This document shows, piece by piece, positions 1 through 8,192 of a stretch of DNA of 52,330 nucleotides. The notes under the pieces were generated by a model. That model worked only from the letters and a program-made list of their open reading frames with translations. It did not search any database and had not been told where the DNA came from. Origin of the DNA: Oscillospiraceae bacterium (GTDB taxonomy: Bacteria > Bacillota > Clostridia > Oscillospirales > CAG-382); the NCBI GenBank assembly GCA_015065225.1, contig SVQR01000003.1, positions 1-52,330 of the forward strand. The letters are read 5' to 3'. The position numbers and the translations under genes are program-made. How positions within the stretch are numbered: position 1 is the stretch's first letter; each line of letters begins with the position of its first letter.

Positions 1-1
1 T

Positions 2-1054
2 GTGGGAAATTACATAATAAATATCGCAAAGAAGTTCGGCTGGAATGTTGAGATTAATAAGCAGGAGGTCTCCGGCAATGCCGTATGCATCACTATGAAC
101 AAGGATGCCGGGAAAGCTCCCGTCTGCTTATCCGGACATATCGACACGGTACATCCGAAAGGTCTTTTCGGTTATCCGCCGGTAAAGATAGACAGGGCTG
201 CAGGCAAAATATACGGTCCCGGTGTTGTTGACTGCAAGGGCGGTGTGGCATCTTCGCTTCTTGCTATGGCGGCACTTCGTGAATGTGGCTTTGACGAAAG
301 ACCGATAAAACTAATACTTCAATCTGACGAGGAGGTCTCCAGCATCACAAGCGGCAAATCCACGGTCAAGTTTATGGCAGACTGTGCAAAGGATTGCGTT
401 GCTTTCCTTAACGGTGAAGGGCACGACAAGGGCAAGGTCACAATTGAGCGTAAAGGCATCATAAGATACGTTATGGATATAACGGGCAAGGCGGCTCATT
501 CATCAAAGTGCTTTCAGGGTAAAAGCGCGATCCTTGAAGCGGCTCATAAGATCATCGAGCTTGAAGAAGGTCTCGGTGACGAATGGAAAAATGATGATGG
601 GATTACCTGCAACTGCGGTGTCATAAGCGGCGGTACGGTTGCAAATACCGTTCCCGAAAAATGCAGTGTTCTGGTCGATATAAGATACAAAACAAAGGAA
701 CAGCTTGAAGCAGTGCAAAAAAGAGTAAAGGAGATCGCAGAGAAGTCTTACATTGAGGGTACGACCTGTGAGCTTTCCGTAAAGAGCCAAAGAGTCAGCA
801 TGGAGATATGTGAAAAGAATGAGGCTCTATTTGAAAGAATAAACGAGATCTTCGCTGCAAACGGACTTATGCCTGTGGCAAAAAATAAAGGTGCGGGCGG
901 CTCGGATGCCTCTGATATGACCTCCTACGGAATACCTACACTTGATAATTTCGGTTCATACGGCGGAAGTATACATTCAAAGGACGAATGGGCGTGGCTT
1001 GATTCTGTCGCATATTCAGCGAAGATGCTTGCGGCAATCGCTATAGAGATTTGA
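2..1054 (+). CDS. M20 family metallopeptidase (ArgE/DapE-like), 5' end cut by window
   Basis: Zinc-dependent M20 peptidase/deacylase, probably cytoplasmic, acting on an N-acyl amino acid, small peptide or similar amide. Seen: first metal-binding motif SGHIDTVHP (window residues H46, D48), bridging Asp in GPGVVDCKGG (D77), catalytic/metal Glu pair SDEEVS (E110-E111), the lid/dimerisation domain beginning near KGIIRYVMDITGKAAHSS (about residues 148-260), and a late metal His in GGSIHSKDEW. About 350 codons are visible against about 380-400 for the family, and the frame is open to the window edge, so a short N-terminal piece is missing; the GTG at position 2 is probably not the real start. It is followed after 66 bp by the sialidase-like gene on the same strand and may share its transcript. 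The exact substrate cannot be told from sequence. Confidence 0.85.
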   Translation: MGNYIINIAKKFGWNVEINKQEVSGNAVCITMNKDAGKAPVCLSGHIDTVHPKGLFGYPPVKIDRAAGKIYGPGVVDCKGGVASSLLAMAALRECGFDERPIKLILQSDEEVSSITSGKSTVKFMADCAKDCVAFLNGEGHDKGKVTIERKGIIRYVMDITGKAAHSSKCFQGKSAILEAAHKIIELEEGLGDEWKNDDGITCNCGVISGGTVANTVPEKCSVLVDIRYKTKEQLEAVQKRVKEIAEKSYIEGTTCELSVKSQRVSMEICEKNEALFERINEIFAANGLMPVAKNKGAGGSDASDMTSYGIPTLDNFGSYGGSIHSKDEWAWLDSVAYSAKMLAAIAIEI

Positions 1055-1120
1055 TATGTAATGGATGGGGAAAGCTTTATTTCCCTCATTTTGCATTTTT
1101 AAAAAAGGGAGACTATTCAA

Positions 1121-2194
1121 ATGAATATAAATACTACAGCAATACGCTCCGGTTACGACGGCAAAAAGTGTTTTGTCCACGCAAGATTCTGCGAAGCACC
1201 CGGATTCCTTATCGCAACGGCACAGCATCTTGATGTTACGGGGTGCGATATGTTTGACGGTATATATTCTTCAAAGAGCTATGACGGCGGTAAAGCGTGG
1301 ACAGAGTTCGCTCCGGAGCCCGGGCTTGCCGCAATACACAATAAAGAATATACGGTCGTCGGATGTGACGGCACTCCCATGTACCACAAAAAGACAGGCA
1401 AAGTGATAATTACAGGTAGTATGGCAGAGTACGATAAGAACGGAAAGAGACCTGCTGTCAGAGTGAGAAGCACATGGTACAGTGTTTATGATGAGGAAAA
1501 AGGATGCTTCTCAAAAATAAAGTTTATCAAAATGCCCGAAACTGTCACGGACAGCGGAAATGGCTGCGGACAGTCGTGGGAGCTTCCGAGCGGCGAACTG
1601 CTCATACCGATCTATATGAAAAAGTCGTCAGGCAGGTATTCATCGGTGGTCATGCGATGCTCATTTGACGGAGAGAATATAGAGCTTGTCGAGATGGGAA
1701 ACGAGCTTGCCCTGGATATTGCGAGAGGGGCATACGAGCCTTCGATATTTTACCATAAAGGTACATATTATCTTACAATGAGAAACGACGAATGTGCACT
1801 GTGGTCAAAGAGTAGTGACGGACTAAACTATAAGGAAATGCACTTTTGGTCATGGGACGACGGAAGCATTCTTCAGAGCTACAACACCCAACAGCACTTC
1901 ATGACGGTCGGTGATGAGCTGTATCTTGTTTACACAAGACGAGGTGCAAATAACGATCATGTATTCAGGCACAGAGCCCCGCTCTTTGCGGCAAAGGTCA
2001 ATGAAAAGACACAGCTTGTAAGGGACAGCGAGATCATAGTAGCACCCGAAAGAGGAGCAAGACTTGGCAACTTCTGTGCGTATACCATGAATGACGGCAG
2101 AGGTGCCGTTATGGCGGCGGAATGGATGCAGCCTATAGGCTGTGAAAAATACGGCAGCGACAATTCGATATTCCTTTCCTTTATCGGAAAGTAA
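1121..2194 (+). CDS. Sialidase-like BNR/Asp-box protein (putative exo-glycosidase)
   Basis: Six-bladed beta-propeller protein of the sialidase/neuraminidase superfamily, 357 residues with no signal peptide, so probably cytoplasmic. Visible features are an Asp box, SYDGGKAW (about residues 50-57), a degenerate second one (SSDGLNYKEM), and propeller motifs such as SWELPSGELLIPIYM and GAYEPSIFYHKGTYYLTMRNDE. The classic FRIP arginine motif of GH33 sialidases is not obvious, so true sialidase activity is uncertain; uncharacterised relatives act on other acidic or neutral sugars. The start ATG follows a GGGAG Shine-Dalgarno at about 1107-1111. It sits between a peptidase and an FAD oxidoreductase in a co-directional run ending at the terminators after 4185, so a role in uptake or trimming of a decorated glycan is inferred. 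Confidence 0.7.
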   Translation: MNINTTAIRSGYDGKKCFVHARFCEAPGFLIATAQHLDVTGCDMFDGIYSSKSYDGGKAWTEFAPEPGLAAIHNKEYTVVGCDGTPMYHKKTGKVIITGSMAEYDKNGKRPAVRVRSTWYSVYDEEKGCFSKIKFIKMPETVTDSGNGCGQSWELPSGELLIPIYMKKSSGRYSSVVMRCSFDGENIELVEMGNELALDIARGAYEPSIFYHKGTYYLTMRNDECALWSKSSDGLNYKEMHFWSWDDGSILQSYNTQQHFMTVGDELYLVYTRRGANNDHVFRHRAPLFAAKVNEKTQLVRDSEIIVAPERGARLGNFCAYTMNDGRGAVMAAEWMQPIGCEKYGSDNSIFLSFIGK

Positions 2195-2212
2195 GGAAAT
2201 TTTGGTGATAAT

Positions 2213-3520
2213 ATGAAAAAATATGATGCAATAGTGGTAGGCGGAGGCTTTGCAGGTGTATGTGCCGCAATTTCTGTTGCAAGAAGCGGACTTCGGGTCC
2301 TTATAGCCGACAAAGGAAACTGTCTTGGCGGTACGTGTACCCAGGGACTTGTTACTCCCTTTATGCCAAACTCTACCACCGTTAACGGCGAGAGAGAGGT
2401 CTTCAGCTACGGAATATTCCGTGAAATCGCCGAGGCTCTTATGGAAAGAGAAAAAGAGACCCTTCGTGAACATCACGGTGACAAGGCTGATGATTTCAGA
2501 TATGTTTATACCAGCAATTATCTTATAGATGATGAATATTTGAAATTCCATCTCAATAATATGATGAAGGAAAACGGCGTTGATATTCTGTTCCACGCTT
2601 TTCTTACCTCTGCAAACAAGGAAGGAAATCGTGTGCGAAGTGTCGTTTTTGCAACAAAGTCAGGCAATATTGAAATTGAAGCAGACTACTTTATAGATGC
2701 CTCCGGTGATGCCGACCTTGCGTATCTTTGTGATTGCCCCATGGAGCTCGGCAGAAAAGAGGACGGACTTTGCCAGCCTATGTCACTTGGCTTCAGAGTG
2801 GCTAACGTGGATATGGAAAAATTCCTTGTGCCGGGAAACGGCGACAGAATAAACAAGAGATTCAATGAGCTGAAGGCTCTCGGAAAGATAAAGAACCCAA
2901 ATAACAGCGTGCAGATTTTTCTCAATTGTGCAAAAAATACCGTTCATTTCAATTCCACAAGAGTAATAAAGCTCAATCCCGTTGATGCTTTTGACCTTTC
3001 AAGGGCGGAAATTCTGGCAAGAGAGCAGGTTTACGAGCTGTACGATTTTATGAAAGAGAATATCGACGGCTTCCAAAACAGCCGTGTTGTCAAAACGGCA
3101 TCGTCAATAGGCATAAGGGAAAGCCGCAGAATAGTCGGTGAATATGTGCTGACAGGGGAGGACCTTGTAAATTGCCGCATATTTGAGGACTCCATATGTG
3201 CGGGAAACTATGACCTTGATATACACAACCCAACCGGAGAGGGTGTAAGTCACCACTACTTTAGTCCCGGAGAATACTATACAATTCCCTACAGAAGTCT
3301 CTTGCCGAGGAATGCGGAAAATCTTGCCGTTGCGGGCAGATGTATATCCGCAACTCACGAAGCGCAGGCCTCCATAAGAATAATTGCTATCGTAAGCTGC
3401 CTCGGTGAAGCCGCGGGAAATGCCGTGGGTATTGCACATAAAAGCGGATGTGCGCTGAAGGATATAGACGTTTCGGCACTGCAGCAGCACCTTATAAAGC
3501 AAGGCGCAAGGCTTAAATAA
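2213..3520 (+). CDS. FAD-dependent oxidoreductase (FAD_oxidored family)
   Basis: Flavoprotein of 435 residues. The N-terminus has a textbook dinucleotide fold, YDAIVVGGGFAGVCAAI (GxGxxG at residues 10-15), followed by GNCLGGTCTQGLVTPFMPN and a second FAD contact DYFIDASGDADLAY. The C-terminus carries the family signature YTIPYRSLLPRNAENLAVAGR with SATHEAQASIRI. These features match the PF12831 group, usually found in carbohydrate catabolic clusters and sometimes annotated as putative xanthan lyase or pyridine nucleotide-disulfide oxidoreductase; the reaction is unknown for most members. It starts 18 bp after the sialidase-like gene and is 11 bp before the SGNH hydrolase start, so the three are almost certainly one operon. 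Inference: it oxidises or reduces a sugar or sugar-derived acid released by its neighbours. Confidence 0.8.
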   Translation: MKKYDAIVVGGGFAGVCAAISVARSGLRVLIADKGNCLGGTCTQGLVTPFMPNSTTVNGEREVFSYGIFREIAEALMEREKETLREHHGDKADDFRYVYTSNYLIDDEYLKFHLNNMMKENGVDILFHAFLTSANKEGNRVRSVVFATKSGNIEIEADYFIDASGDADLAYLCDCPMELGRKEDGLCQPMSLGFRVANVDMEKFLVPGNGDRINKRFNELKALGKIKNPNNSVQIFLNCAKNTVHFNSTRVIKLNPVDAFDLSRAEILAREQVYELYDFMKENIDGFQNSRVVKTASSIGIRESRRIVGEYVLTGEDLVNCRIFEDSICAGNYDLDIHNPTGEGVSHHYFSPGEYYTIPYRSLLPRNAENLAVAGRCISATHEAQASIRIIAIVSCLGEAAGNAVGIAHKSGCALKDIDVSALQQHLIKQGARLK

Positions 3521-3531
3521 AGGTGACTGTT

Positions 3532-4185
3532 ATGAACAAAAAACTGAAAATAATAGCATTCGGTGACAGCCTTACCGCAGGAAACGCGATAGGCGGCGAA
3601 TTTGAGAATTGGACGGAAATTATAGCAAGAGAGCACAACGTCGATGTAGTAAACGCAGGTGTCGGCGGAGACACAACATACCTTGCAATGCAAAGATTTT
3701 GTAAGGATGTATTGGGAAAGAAGCCTGATATCGTGTTTATAAATTTCGGAATGAACGACCATTTGCTCAGTAAAGAGGGCAGAAGGTATACGCAGATTTC
3801 CGATTTTGAAAAGAATATCTGCTGTTTTATAGACGAGCTCGAAAAAATCGGCGCGAGGGCGGTGCTTGTCACACCCAACTATTTTTTAGAGGGGAACGAA
3901 AGCGAATATTATTATTCCCGTCATAACGAAAAAGACTATGAAAAATACGGTGGTGCCCTGGCACTGTTTGATGAATACACGGAAAAGCTTCGTGAGATTG
4001 CAAGGTATAAGAATGTCGCTCTTGTCGATATAAGAAAGGAATGCGAGAAATATAATCCGTATGATTTTTTGAGAACGGCAGAAAACTGTAATGCCAATGA
4101 CGGTGTTCACCCCGGGCGTGTCGGAGTCAGAGCTTATGCCGATCTTTTGGGTGAGTATATCGAAAAAATTTATATTAAAAAGTAA
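3532..4185 (+). CDS. SGNH/GDSL-family hydrolase (esterase-like)
   Basis: Serine esterase of the SGNH superfamily, 217 residues. Block I is IIAFGDSLTAGNA (nucleophile S13), block II is VNAGVGGDTT with the oxyanion Gly, block III is FINFGMNDH with the Asn, and block V is NDGVHPGRVG (Asp190/His193). There is no signal peptide, so a cytoplasmic carbohydrate de-esterification (for example deacetylation of an imported oligosaccharide) is a reasonable inference. A GTG 9 bp upstream is in frame, but the ATG at 3532 is preferred because AAAGGTG lies at proper distance from it. It is the last gene of the run starting before the window and is followed by two hairpin terminators. Confidence 0.85.
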   Translation: MNKKLKIIAFGDSLTAGNAIGGEFENWTEIIAREHNVDVVNAGVGGDTTYLAMQRFCKDVLGKKPDIVFINFGMNDHLLSKEGRRYTQISDFEKNICCFIDELEKIGARAVLVTPNYFLEGNESEYYYSRHNEKDYEKYGGALALFDEYTEKLREIARYKNVALVDIRKECEKYNPYDFLRTAENCNANDGVHPGRVGVRAYADLLGEYIEKIYIKK

Positions 4186-4200
4186 ATATCTCAAAAAACG

Positions 4201-4232
4201 GGGGCTGTGGCGAAATAAACGGCTGCAGCCCC
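4201..4232 (+). terminator. Hairpin downstream of SGNH hydrolase
   Basis: GGGGCTG (4201-4207) pairs with CAGCCCC (4226-4232). It is followed by an A-rich stretch rather than Ts, so it probably acts with the next hairpin. Confidence 0.5.
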
Positions 4233-4243
4233 TAAAAAATCGA

Positions 4244-4277
4244 CGTACCTCCAAATAAAGGAGGTACGCCTTTTTCG
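4244..4277. terminator. Bidirectional terminator between convergent genes
   Basis: A 9-bp perfect stem CGTACCTCC/GGAGGTACG with loop AAATAAA, followed on + by CCTTTTTCG and on - by a TCGATTTTTTAGG tract. It separates the convergent SGNH hydrolase and GH51 genes. Confidence 0.85.
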
Positions 4278-4284
4278 TTTTTAA

Positions 4285-5772
4285 TCAGTATTTGAGTTTT
4301 ATCATATTCCACGAATGCTTCTTCAGTTTCACCGAATGCACGGTTTTTTTGCCCTTGCATACCTCAACATTTATAGGAGCAATTCTTTCTTCTTCGGCAC
4401 TGTTTGTCGCAAGAAGATCATCGCTGTAAAGCATAATGTGCTCCGTAATTTCACATTCACCGAAGTTTTCAAATGTAAGCTCGACTTCCATATCTTCCGA
4501 AAGATTTCTGTTTACCGCAAAGATGTGAAGCTCTCTCTTTTCTTCATCGTTTATAACGGAGGTCTCAATGTAAGGAACTTCATTTGCAAAGGAGGTCTTG
4601 TAAGAATCACACTTTGTAATCGTATTCATAACTGTACCTCTGCCGAAGTTTGAGCCGTACATAAAGGGATAGAATATGGTCTGACACCATGCCTTGCCGC
4701 CGGGCTCTGTCATGATGGGAGCTATGACGTTTACAAGCTGTGCGAGACACGCCATCTTTACTCTGTCACAGTTGTTCTGTAAGGTCATCAGCATACAGCC
4801 CAGAAGAAGCGCATCGCCGAAGTTGTAAATGTCTTCGTTTACCCTACATATCTCTTTCCAGTCCTTTCCGCGCCTTTGGGGATCATGATACCATAAGTTC
4901 CATTCATCAAAGGAAAGATTTATTGTTTTCTTTGAATGCTTCTTTGCTTTGACGGCATCACATATTGATTTTACTCCCTGAATAAATTCATTCATCTGGA
5001 CACTTCTTCCGAGAAATTCGGCATCATTGCCGTCATTGCCGTAGTAGGTATGTAGAGATATATAATCCACATTGTTGTAGGCGTGATTAAGAACAGTCCA
5101 TTCCCATTCGCCGAAGGTGTTGATATTGTAACCGGAGCTTCCGCAAAGTACAAGCTCTATGGTGCTGTCTGCCCATTTCATGAGCTTTGCACTTTCAAGG
5201 GCTACTCTGCCGTATTCCTCGGCTGTTTTATGACATATCTGCCACGGACCGTCCATTTCGTTTCCGAGACACCATACTTTAATATCGTGCGGCTTATCGT
5301 AGCCGTTTTCTTTTCTCATTTTAGCGTACTTTGTATCACCGTCAAAGTTGCAGTATTCAACGAGATTTCTCGCATCGTCAGCACCTCTTGTTCCGAGGTT
5401 TACCGCCATCATGACATCGGTATCCGCTTTCTTTGCCCATGTGCAGAATTCGTCTGTGCCGAATTGGTTGGTTTCCGTTGTAAACCAGGCAAGCTCCTGT
5501 CTTTTCGGTCTCTTTTCCTTCGGACCTACACCGTCTTCCCAATTATAGCCCGATACAAAGTTTCCGCCGGGGTATCTTACTATCGGTACATTCAGCTTTT
5601 TAACAAGTTCTATAACGTCCTGCCTGAAGCCGTCTTTGTCGGCTGTGGGGTGATCAGGCTCGTATATGCCTGTATATACGGCACGTCCGATATGCTCTAT
5701 AAATGAGCCGTAAAGCCTCGGATCGACTTTGCCGACGGTGTAATTTTTATTTATGATTATTTCAGCTTTCAT
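4285..5772 (-). CDS. abfA: GH51 alpha-L-arabinofuranosidase
   Basis: Intracellular retaining exo-alpha-L-arabinofuranosidase that removes terminal arabinofuranose from arabino- and arabinoxylo-oligosaccharides. The 495-residue length and lack of a signal peptide are typical of cytoplasmic GH51 enzymes. The N-terminal barrel begins VDPRLYGSFIEHIGRAVY. The acid/base Glu is E172 in GNEMDGPW and the nucleophile is E290 in SFDEWNLWY; RYPGGNFVSGYNW and ISLHTYYG are further family signatures, and the C-terminal part is the usual beta-sandwich. An AAGGAGGA site lies 9-16 bp before the start. It is divergent from the GH31 gene and has its own strong promoter; a possible operator (inverted repeat 5815-5832) overlaps that promoter. 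Confidence 0.96.
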   Translation of the reverse strand: MKAEIIINKNYTVGKVDPRLYGSFIEHIGRAVYTGIYEPDHPTADKDGFRQDVIELVKKLNVPIVRYPGGNFVSGYNWEDGVGPKEKRPKRQELAWFTTETNQFGTDEFCTWAKKADTDVMMAVNLGTRGADDARNLVEYCNFDGDTKYAKMRKENGYDKPHDIKVWCLGNEMDGPWQICHKTAEEYGRVALESAKLMKWADSTIELVLCGSSGYNINTFGEWEWTVLNHAYNNVDYISLHTYYGNDGNDAEFLGRSVQMNEFIQGVKSICDAVKAKKHSKKTINLSFDEWNLWYHDPQRRGKDWKEICRVNEDIYNFGDALLLGCMLMTLQNNCDRVKMACLAQLVNVIAPIMTEPGGKAWCQTIFYPFMYGSNFGRGTVMNTITKCDSYKTSFANEVPYIETSVINDEEKRELHIFAVNRNLSEDMEVELTFENFGECEITEHIMLYSDDLLATNSAEEERIAPINVEVCKGKKTVHSVKLKKHSWNMIKLKY

Positions 5773-5803
5773 TTTTTGGATCCTCCTTTTTCGAGTTTAC
5801 CTC

Positions 5804-5832
5804 ATTATAAACCCTTGACAAACAAAAGTCAA
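5804..5832 (-). promoter_or_regulatory. Sigma-A promoter for GH51
   Basis: Reading the minus strand: -35 TTGACT (5832-5827), 17-bp spacer, -10 TATAAT (5809-5804), about 30 bp before the ATG. An inverted repeat TTGAC-N8-GTCAA (5815-5832) covers the spacer and -35 box. Confidence 0.85.
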
Positions 5833-5871
5833 CATTTTTATTGTTTTAAAAATCAAAAATATGATTTACAC

Positions 5872-5900
5872 TTGACAATACAAGCAACGGAATATATAAT
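5872..5900 (+). promoter_or_regulatory. Consensus sigma-A promoter for GH31
   Basis: Perfect TTGACA (5872-5877), 17-bp spacer, perfect TATAAT (5895-5900). The start codon is 36 bp downstream with AGGAGG at 5923-5928. Confidence 0.9.
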
Positions 5901-5935
5901 GGAATATAGAAAACTGTTTTACAGGAGGAGACTCA

Positions 5936-8092
5936 ATGCTAATTATAAAAAATCTCGGAAACGGCATATACCATATAAATGAAGGTGATTCCGATCGCAG
6001 TATGCTGTACCGTTACGGTATCTTAAAAAGGGACTGCGAGATGGAAAAGGATGACATCTGCACAACAGAGGATGAGAGAGTAAAGCTTATCGCAAAAAGA
6101 GAAGTGGAAATATCCGCAGAAAAGAAAGAGACGCATATACGTCTGACAATTCCCATGTCGGAAAATGAACGCTTCTTCGGAATGGGAGATGCCACAAGAA
6201 AGGCATTGCAGATGCGCGGCATGAAGATAGATGTCGAGATAAAGAATGTCGTAGGCTACGGTCCCATGCCGATATTCATGAGTACGGACGGCTGGGCGTT
6301 CATACTCAACTGTACATATCGCAGTGTATTCAACTTCGGAGAAAAGGATAAGGACACTCTTACCGTTGATATTCTCGGCGGCGATATAGATTATTACCTT
6401 ATAGTCGGCGACAGCATGAAGACACTTCTTTCAAAGATCACGGATGTCACAGGAAAACCCATGATGCTCCCGAAGTTCGCTTACGGTCTTACATTCGTTC
6501 AGAACGAACAGACGGATGCAAGAAGCCTTCTCTGGGATATACGCACCATTCGTGACAGGAACATCCCTTGTGATACCATGGGACTTGAGCCGAACTGGAT
6601 GGAAAAGCATTATGATTTTTCGGTGGATAAAAAGTGGAACAAGGAAAAATTTTACCTGCCGCATTGGCTTCCGGAGAATCAGTCGGATCATTTTTCCTTC
6701 TTCTATCCCATGAGGAAAATGGGGATGCAGCTCAGCCTCTGGCTCTGCGAGGATTACGATCTTTTCTATGCCGAGGACAAGAACCTTGAAAAGAAGGAAG
6801 AGTACCAATTCGATGAGGATGCGGTGATTCTTGACGCAAACTTTTCCTCCGGTGTCAGGATTGATACTGTTACAAAGCCGGAAGAGCCGTGGTTTGACCA
6901 TCTCAAAAAGTTTGTGGATAACGGAGCAAACGCCTTCAAGCTTGACGGCTGTACCCAGGTACTTTCTCACAGCGACAGACTCTGGGGCGGAAAGTATTTT
7001 GACAATGAAGTACATAATGTGTATCCTGTTATACTTGCAAAGCAGATGACGATGGGCTTCCGTGACTATACGGACAGACGACTTCTGCTTTATACCGCAG
7101 GAGCATTTACGGGAACTCAGCAGTACGCCGCTACATGGGCAGGGGATACCGGAGGCGGTCCGAAGACCGTGACATCCCTTCTCAACTATGCAATGTGCGG
7201 ACACTCAAATACATCCTGTGATATAGACGTAGATCCTGCGGGACTTCATTACGGATTTTTGCTTCCCTGGTCACAGTATTTCTGCTGGGCTAACTGGAAG
7301 TATCCGTGGTTTATGGGTGAGACAATCGAGGACATGGTGAGATACTATTCAAATCTCCGTTCATCGCTTATTCCCTACATCTACACCATGGCACACAAGG
7401 CCTACGAAACGGGACTTCCCGTGATGCGTCCTCTTCCTCTTATGTTTGAAGATACCGACCGATTTGACGGCACAAATAACGCCTATATGCTCGGCGACAA
7501 CTTCTATGTGGGTGTATTCAACATGGATCTGAAGCTTCCGGACGGAAAATGGATAGACTACTTCACGGATGAAGTATATGAGGGTGATTTCACCTACAAT
7601 ATTCCCGAAGGCAGAGGCGGTGCCCTGTTTGTAAAGGAAGGAAGCGTTATTGTGACCATGAAGCCGCAGAAGTATGTGCTTGAAAAACAGCATGATTATG
7701 TGGTAAAGGTATATCCCGGCAAAGATTCTTCTTTTGCACTCTTTGAGGATGACGGTTTCACATATGACTACGAAAATGGTATATATGCAGAAACAATTAT
7801 AGAAACAAGAAACAGTACCGAAAACGGCTTTGAGCTTGTCATAAATCCGAGAAAGGGTACATTCCAAGGTCGTCCCGACAACGGTCATGACATGAAGAGA
7901 AACTCTGTTCCGGAGATAAAGGGTATACAGCCCGAAAAAAACATGACGGTGGAGATACACGGCAGAAAGCCGCAGAGCATTACGGTAAACGGTGAGGTCG
8001 TTCCCTTTGAATATGACGGAAAAAGTGCCGTGTTTACCGCAAAGACCTCGGAAAGAGCAGATAATGCGCTTACATTCAAAATAACATATTAA
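5936..8092 (+). CDS. GH31 family glycosidase (alpha-glucosidase/alpha-xylosidase type)
   Basis: Retaining alpha-glycosidase of family GH31, 718 residues, cytoplasmic (no signal peptide). An N-terminal beta-sandwich (about 1-170, with FFGMGDATRKALQMRG) precedes the catalytic barrel. The nucleophile Asp is D337 in FKLDGCTQ and the acid/base Asp is D404 in TWAGDTGGG, with SLLNYAMCGHSNTSCDI and RSSLIPYIYTMAHKAYETG following as in other GH31 enzymes. The C-terminal beta domains run from about 520. The nucleophile context (KLDGC rather than the WxDMNE of classical alpha-glucosidases) places it in a side branch, so alpha-xylosidase, alpha-galactosidase or alpha-glucosidase are all possible. It is divergent from GH51, which suggests joint use of hemicellulose oligosaccharides. 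It ends at a terminator at 8099-8136. Confidence 0.92.
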   Translation: MLIIKNLGNGIYHINEGDSDRSMLYRYGILKRDCEMEKDDICTTEDERVKLIAKREVEISAEKKETHIRLTIPMSENERFFGMGDATRKALQMRGMKIDVEIKNVVGYGPMPIFMSTDGWAFILNCTYRSVFNFGEKDKDTLTVDILGGDIDYYLIVGDSMKTLLSKITDVTGKPMMLPKFAYGLTFVQNEQTDARSLLWDIRTIRDRNIPCDTMGLEPNWMEKHYDFSVDKKWNKEKFYLPHWLPENQSDHFSFFYPMRKMGMQLSLWLCEDYDLFYAEDKNLEKKEEYQFDEDAVILDANFSSGVRIDTVTKPEEPWFDHLKKFVDNGANAFKLDGCTQVLSHSDRLWGGKYFDNEVHNVYPVILAKQMTMGFRDYTDRRLLLYTAGAFTGTQQYAATWAGDTGGGPKTVTSLLNYAMCGHSNTSCDIDVDPAGLHYGFLLPWSQYFCWANWKYPWFMGETIEDMVRYYSNLRSSLIPYIYTMAHKAYETGLPVMRPLPLMFEDTDRFDGTNNAYMLGDNFYVGVFNMDLKLPDGKWIDYFTDEVYEGDFTYNIPEGRGGALFVKEGSVIVTMKPQKYVLEKQHDYVVKVYPGKDSSFALFEDDGFTYDYENGIYAETIIETRNSTENGFELVINPRKGTFQGRPDNGHDMKRNSVPEIKGIQPEKNMTVEIHGRKPQSITVNGEVVPFEYDGKSAVFTAKTSERADNALTFKITY

Positions 8093-8098
8093 ACGAAA

Positions 8099-8136
8099 AC
8101 AGGGGAAAGCAATGTTGCCTTCCTCTGTTCTTTTTG
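8099..8136 (+). terminator. Terminator after GH31
   Basis: AACAGGGGAAAGC pairs with GCCTTCCTCTGTT (one wobble, one mismatch), followed by CTTTTTGTG. Confidence 0.75.
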
Positions 8137-8192
8137 TGTGTTCAAAAGCTCCCGACACAGCCGTAATAATAGCTATGTCGGAAAATATATTA

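Noticed and set aside
1850-2596. 248-codon minus-strand frame across the sialidase-like/FAD oxidoreductase junction
   Set aside because: Spans two good plus-strand genes, contains the FAD GxGxxG region in antisense, and has no supporting features.
6431-7204. 257-codon open frame antisense to GH31
   Set aside because: No motif, no ribosome site, and fully inside the GH31 barrel containing both catalytic Asp residues.
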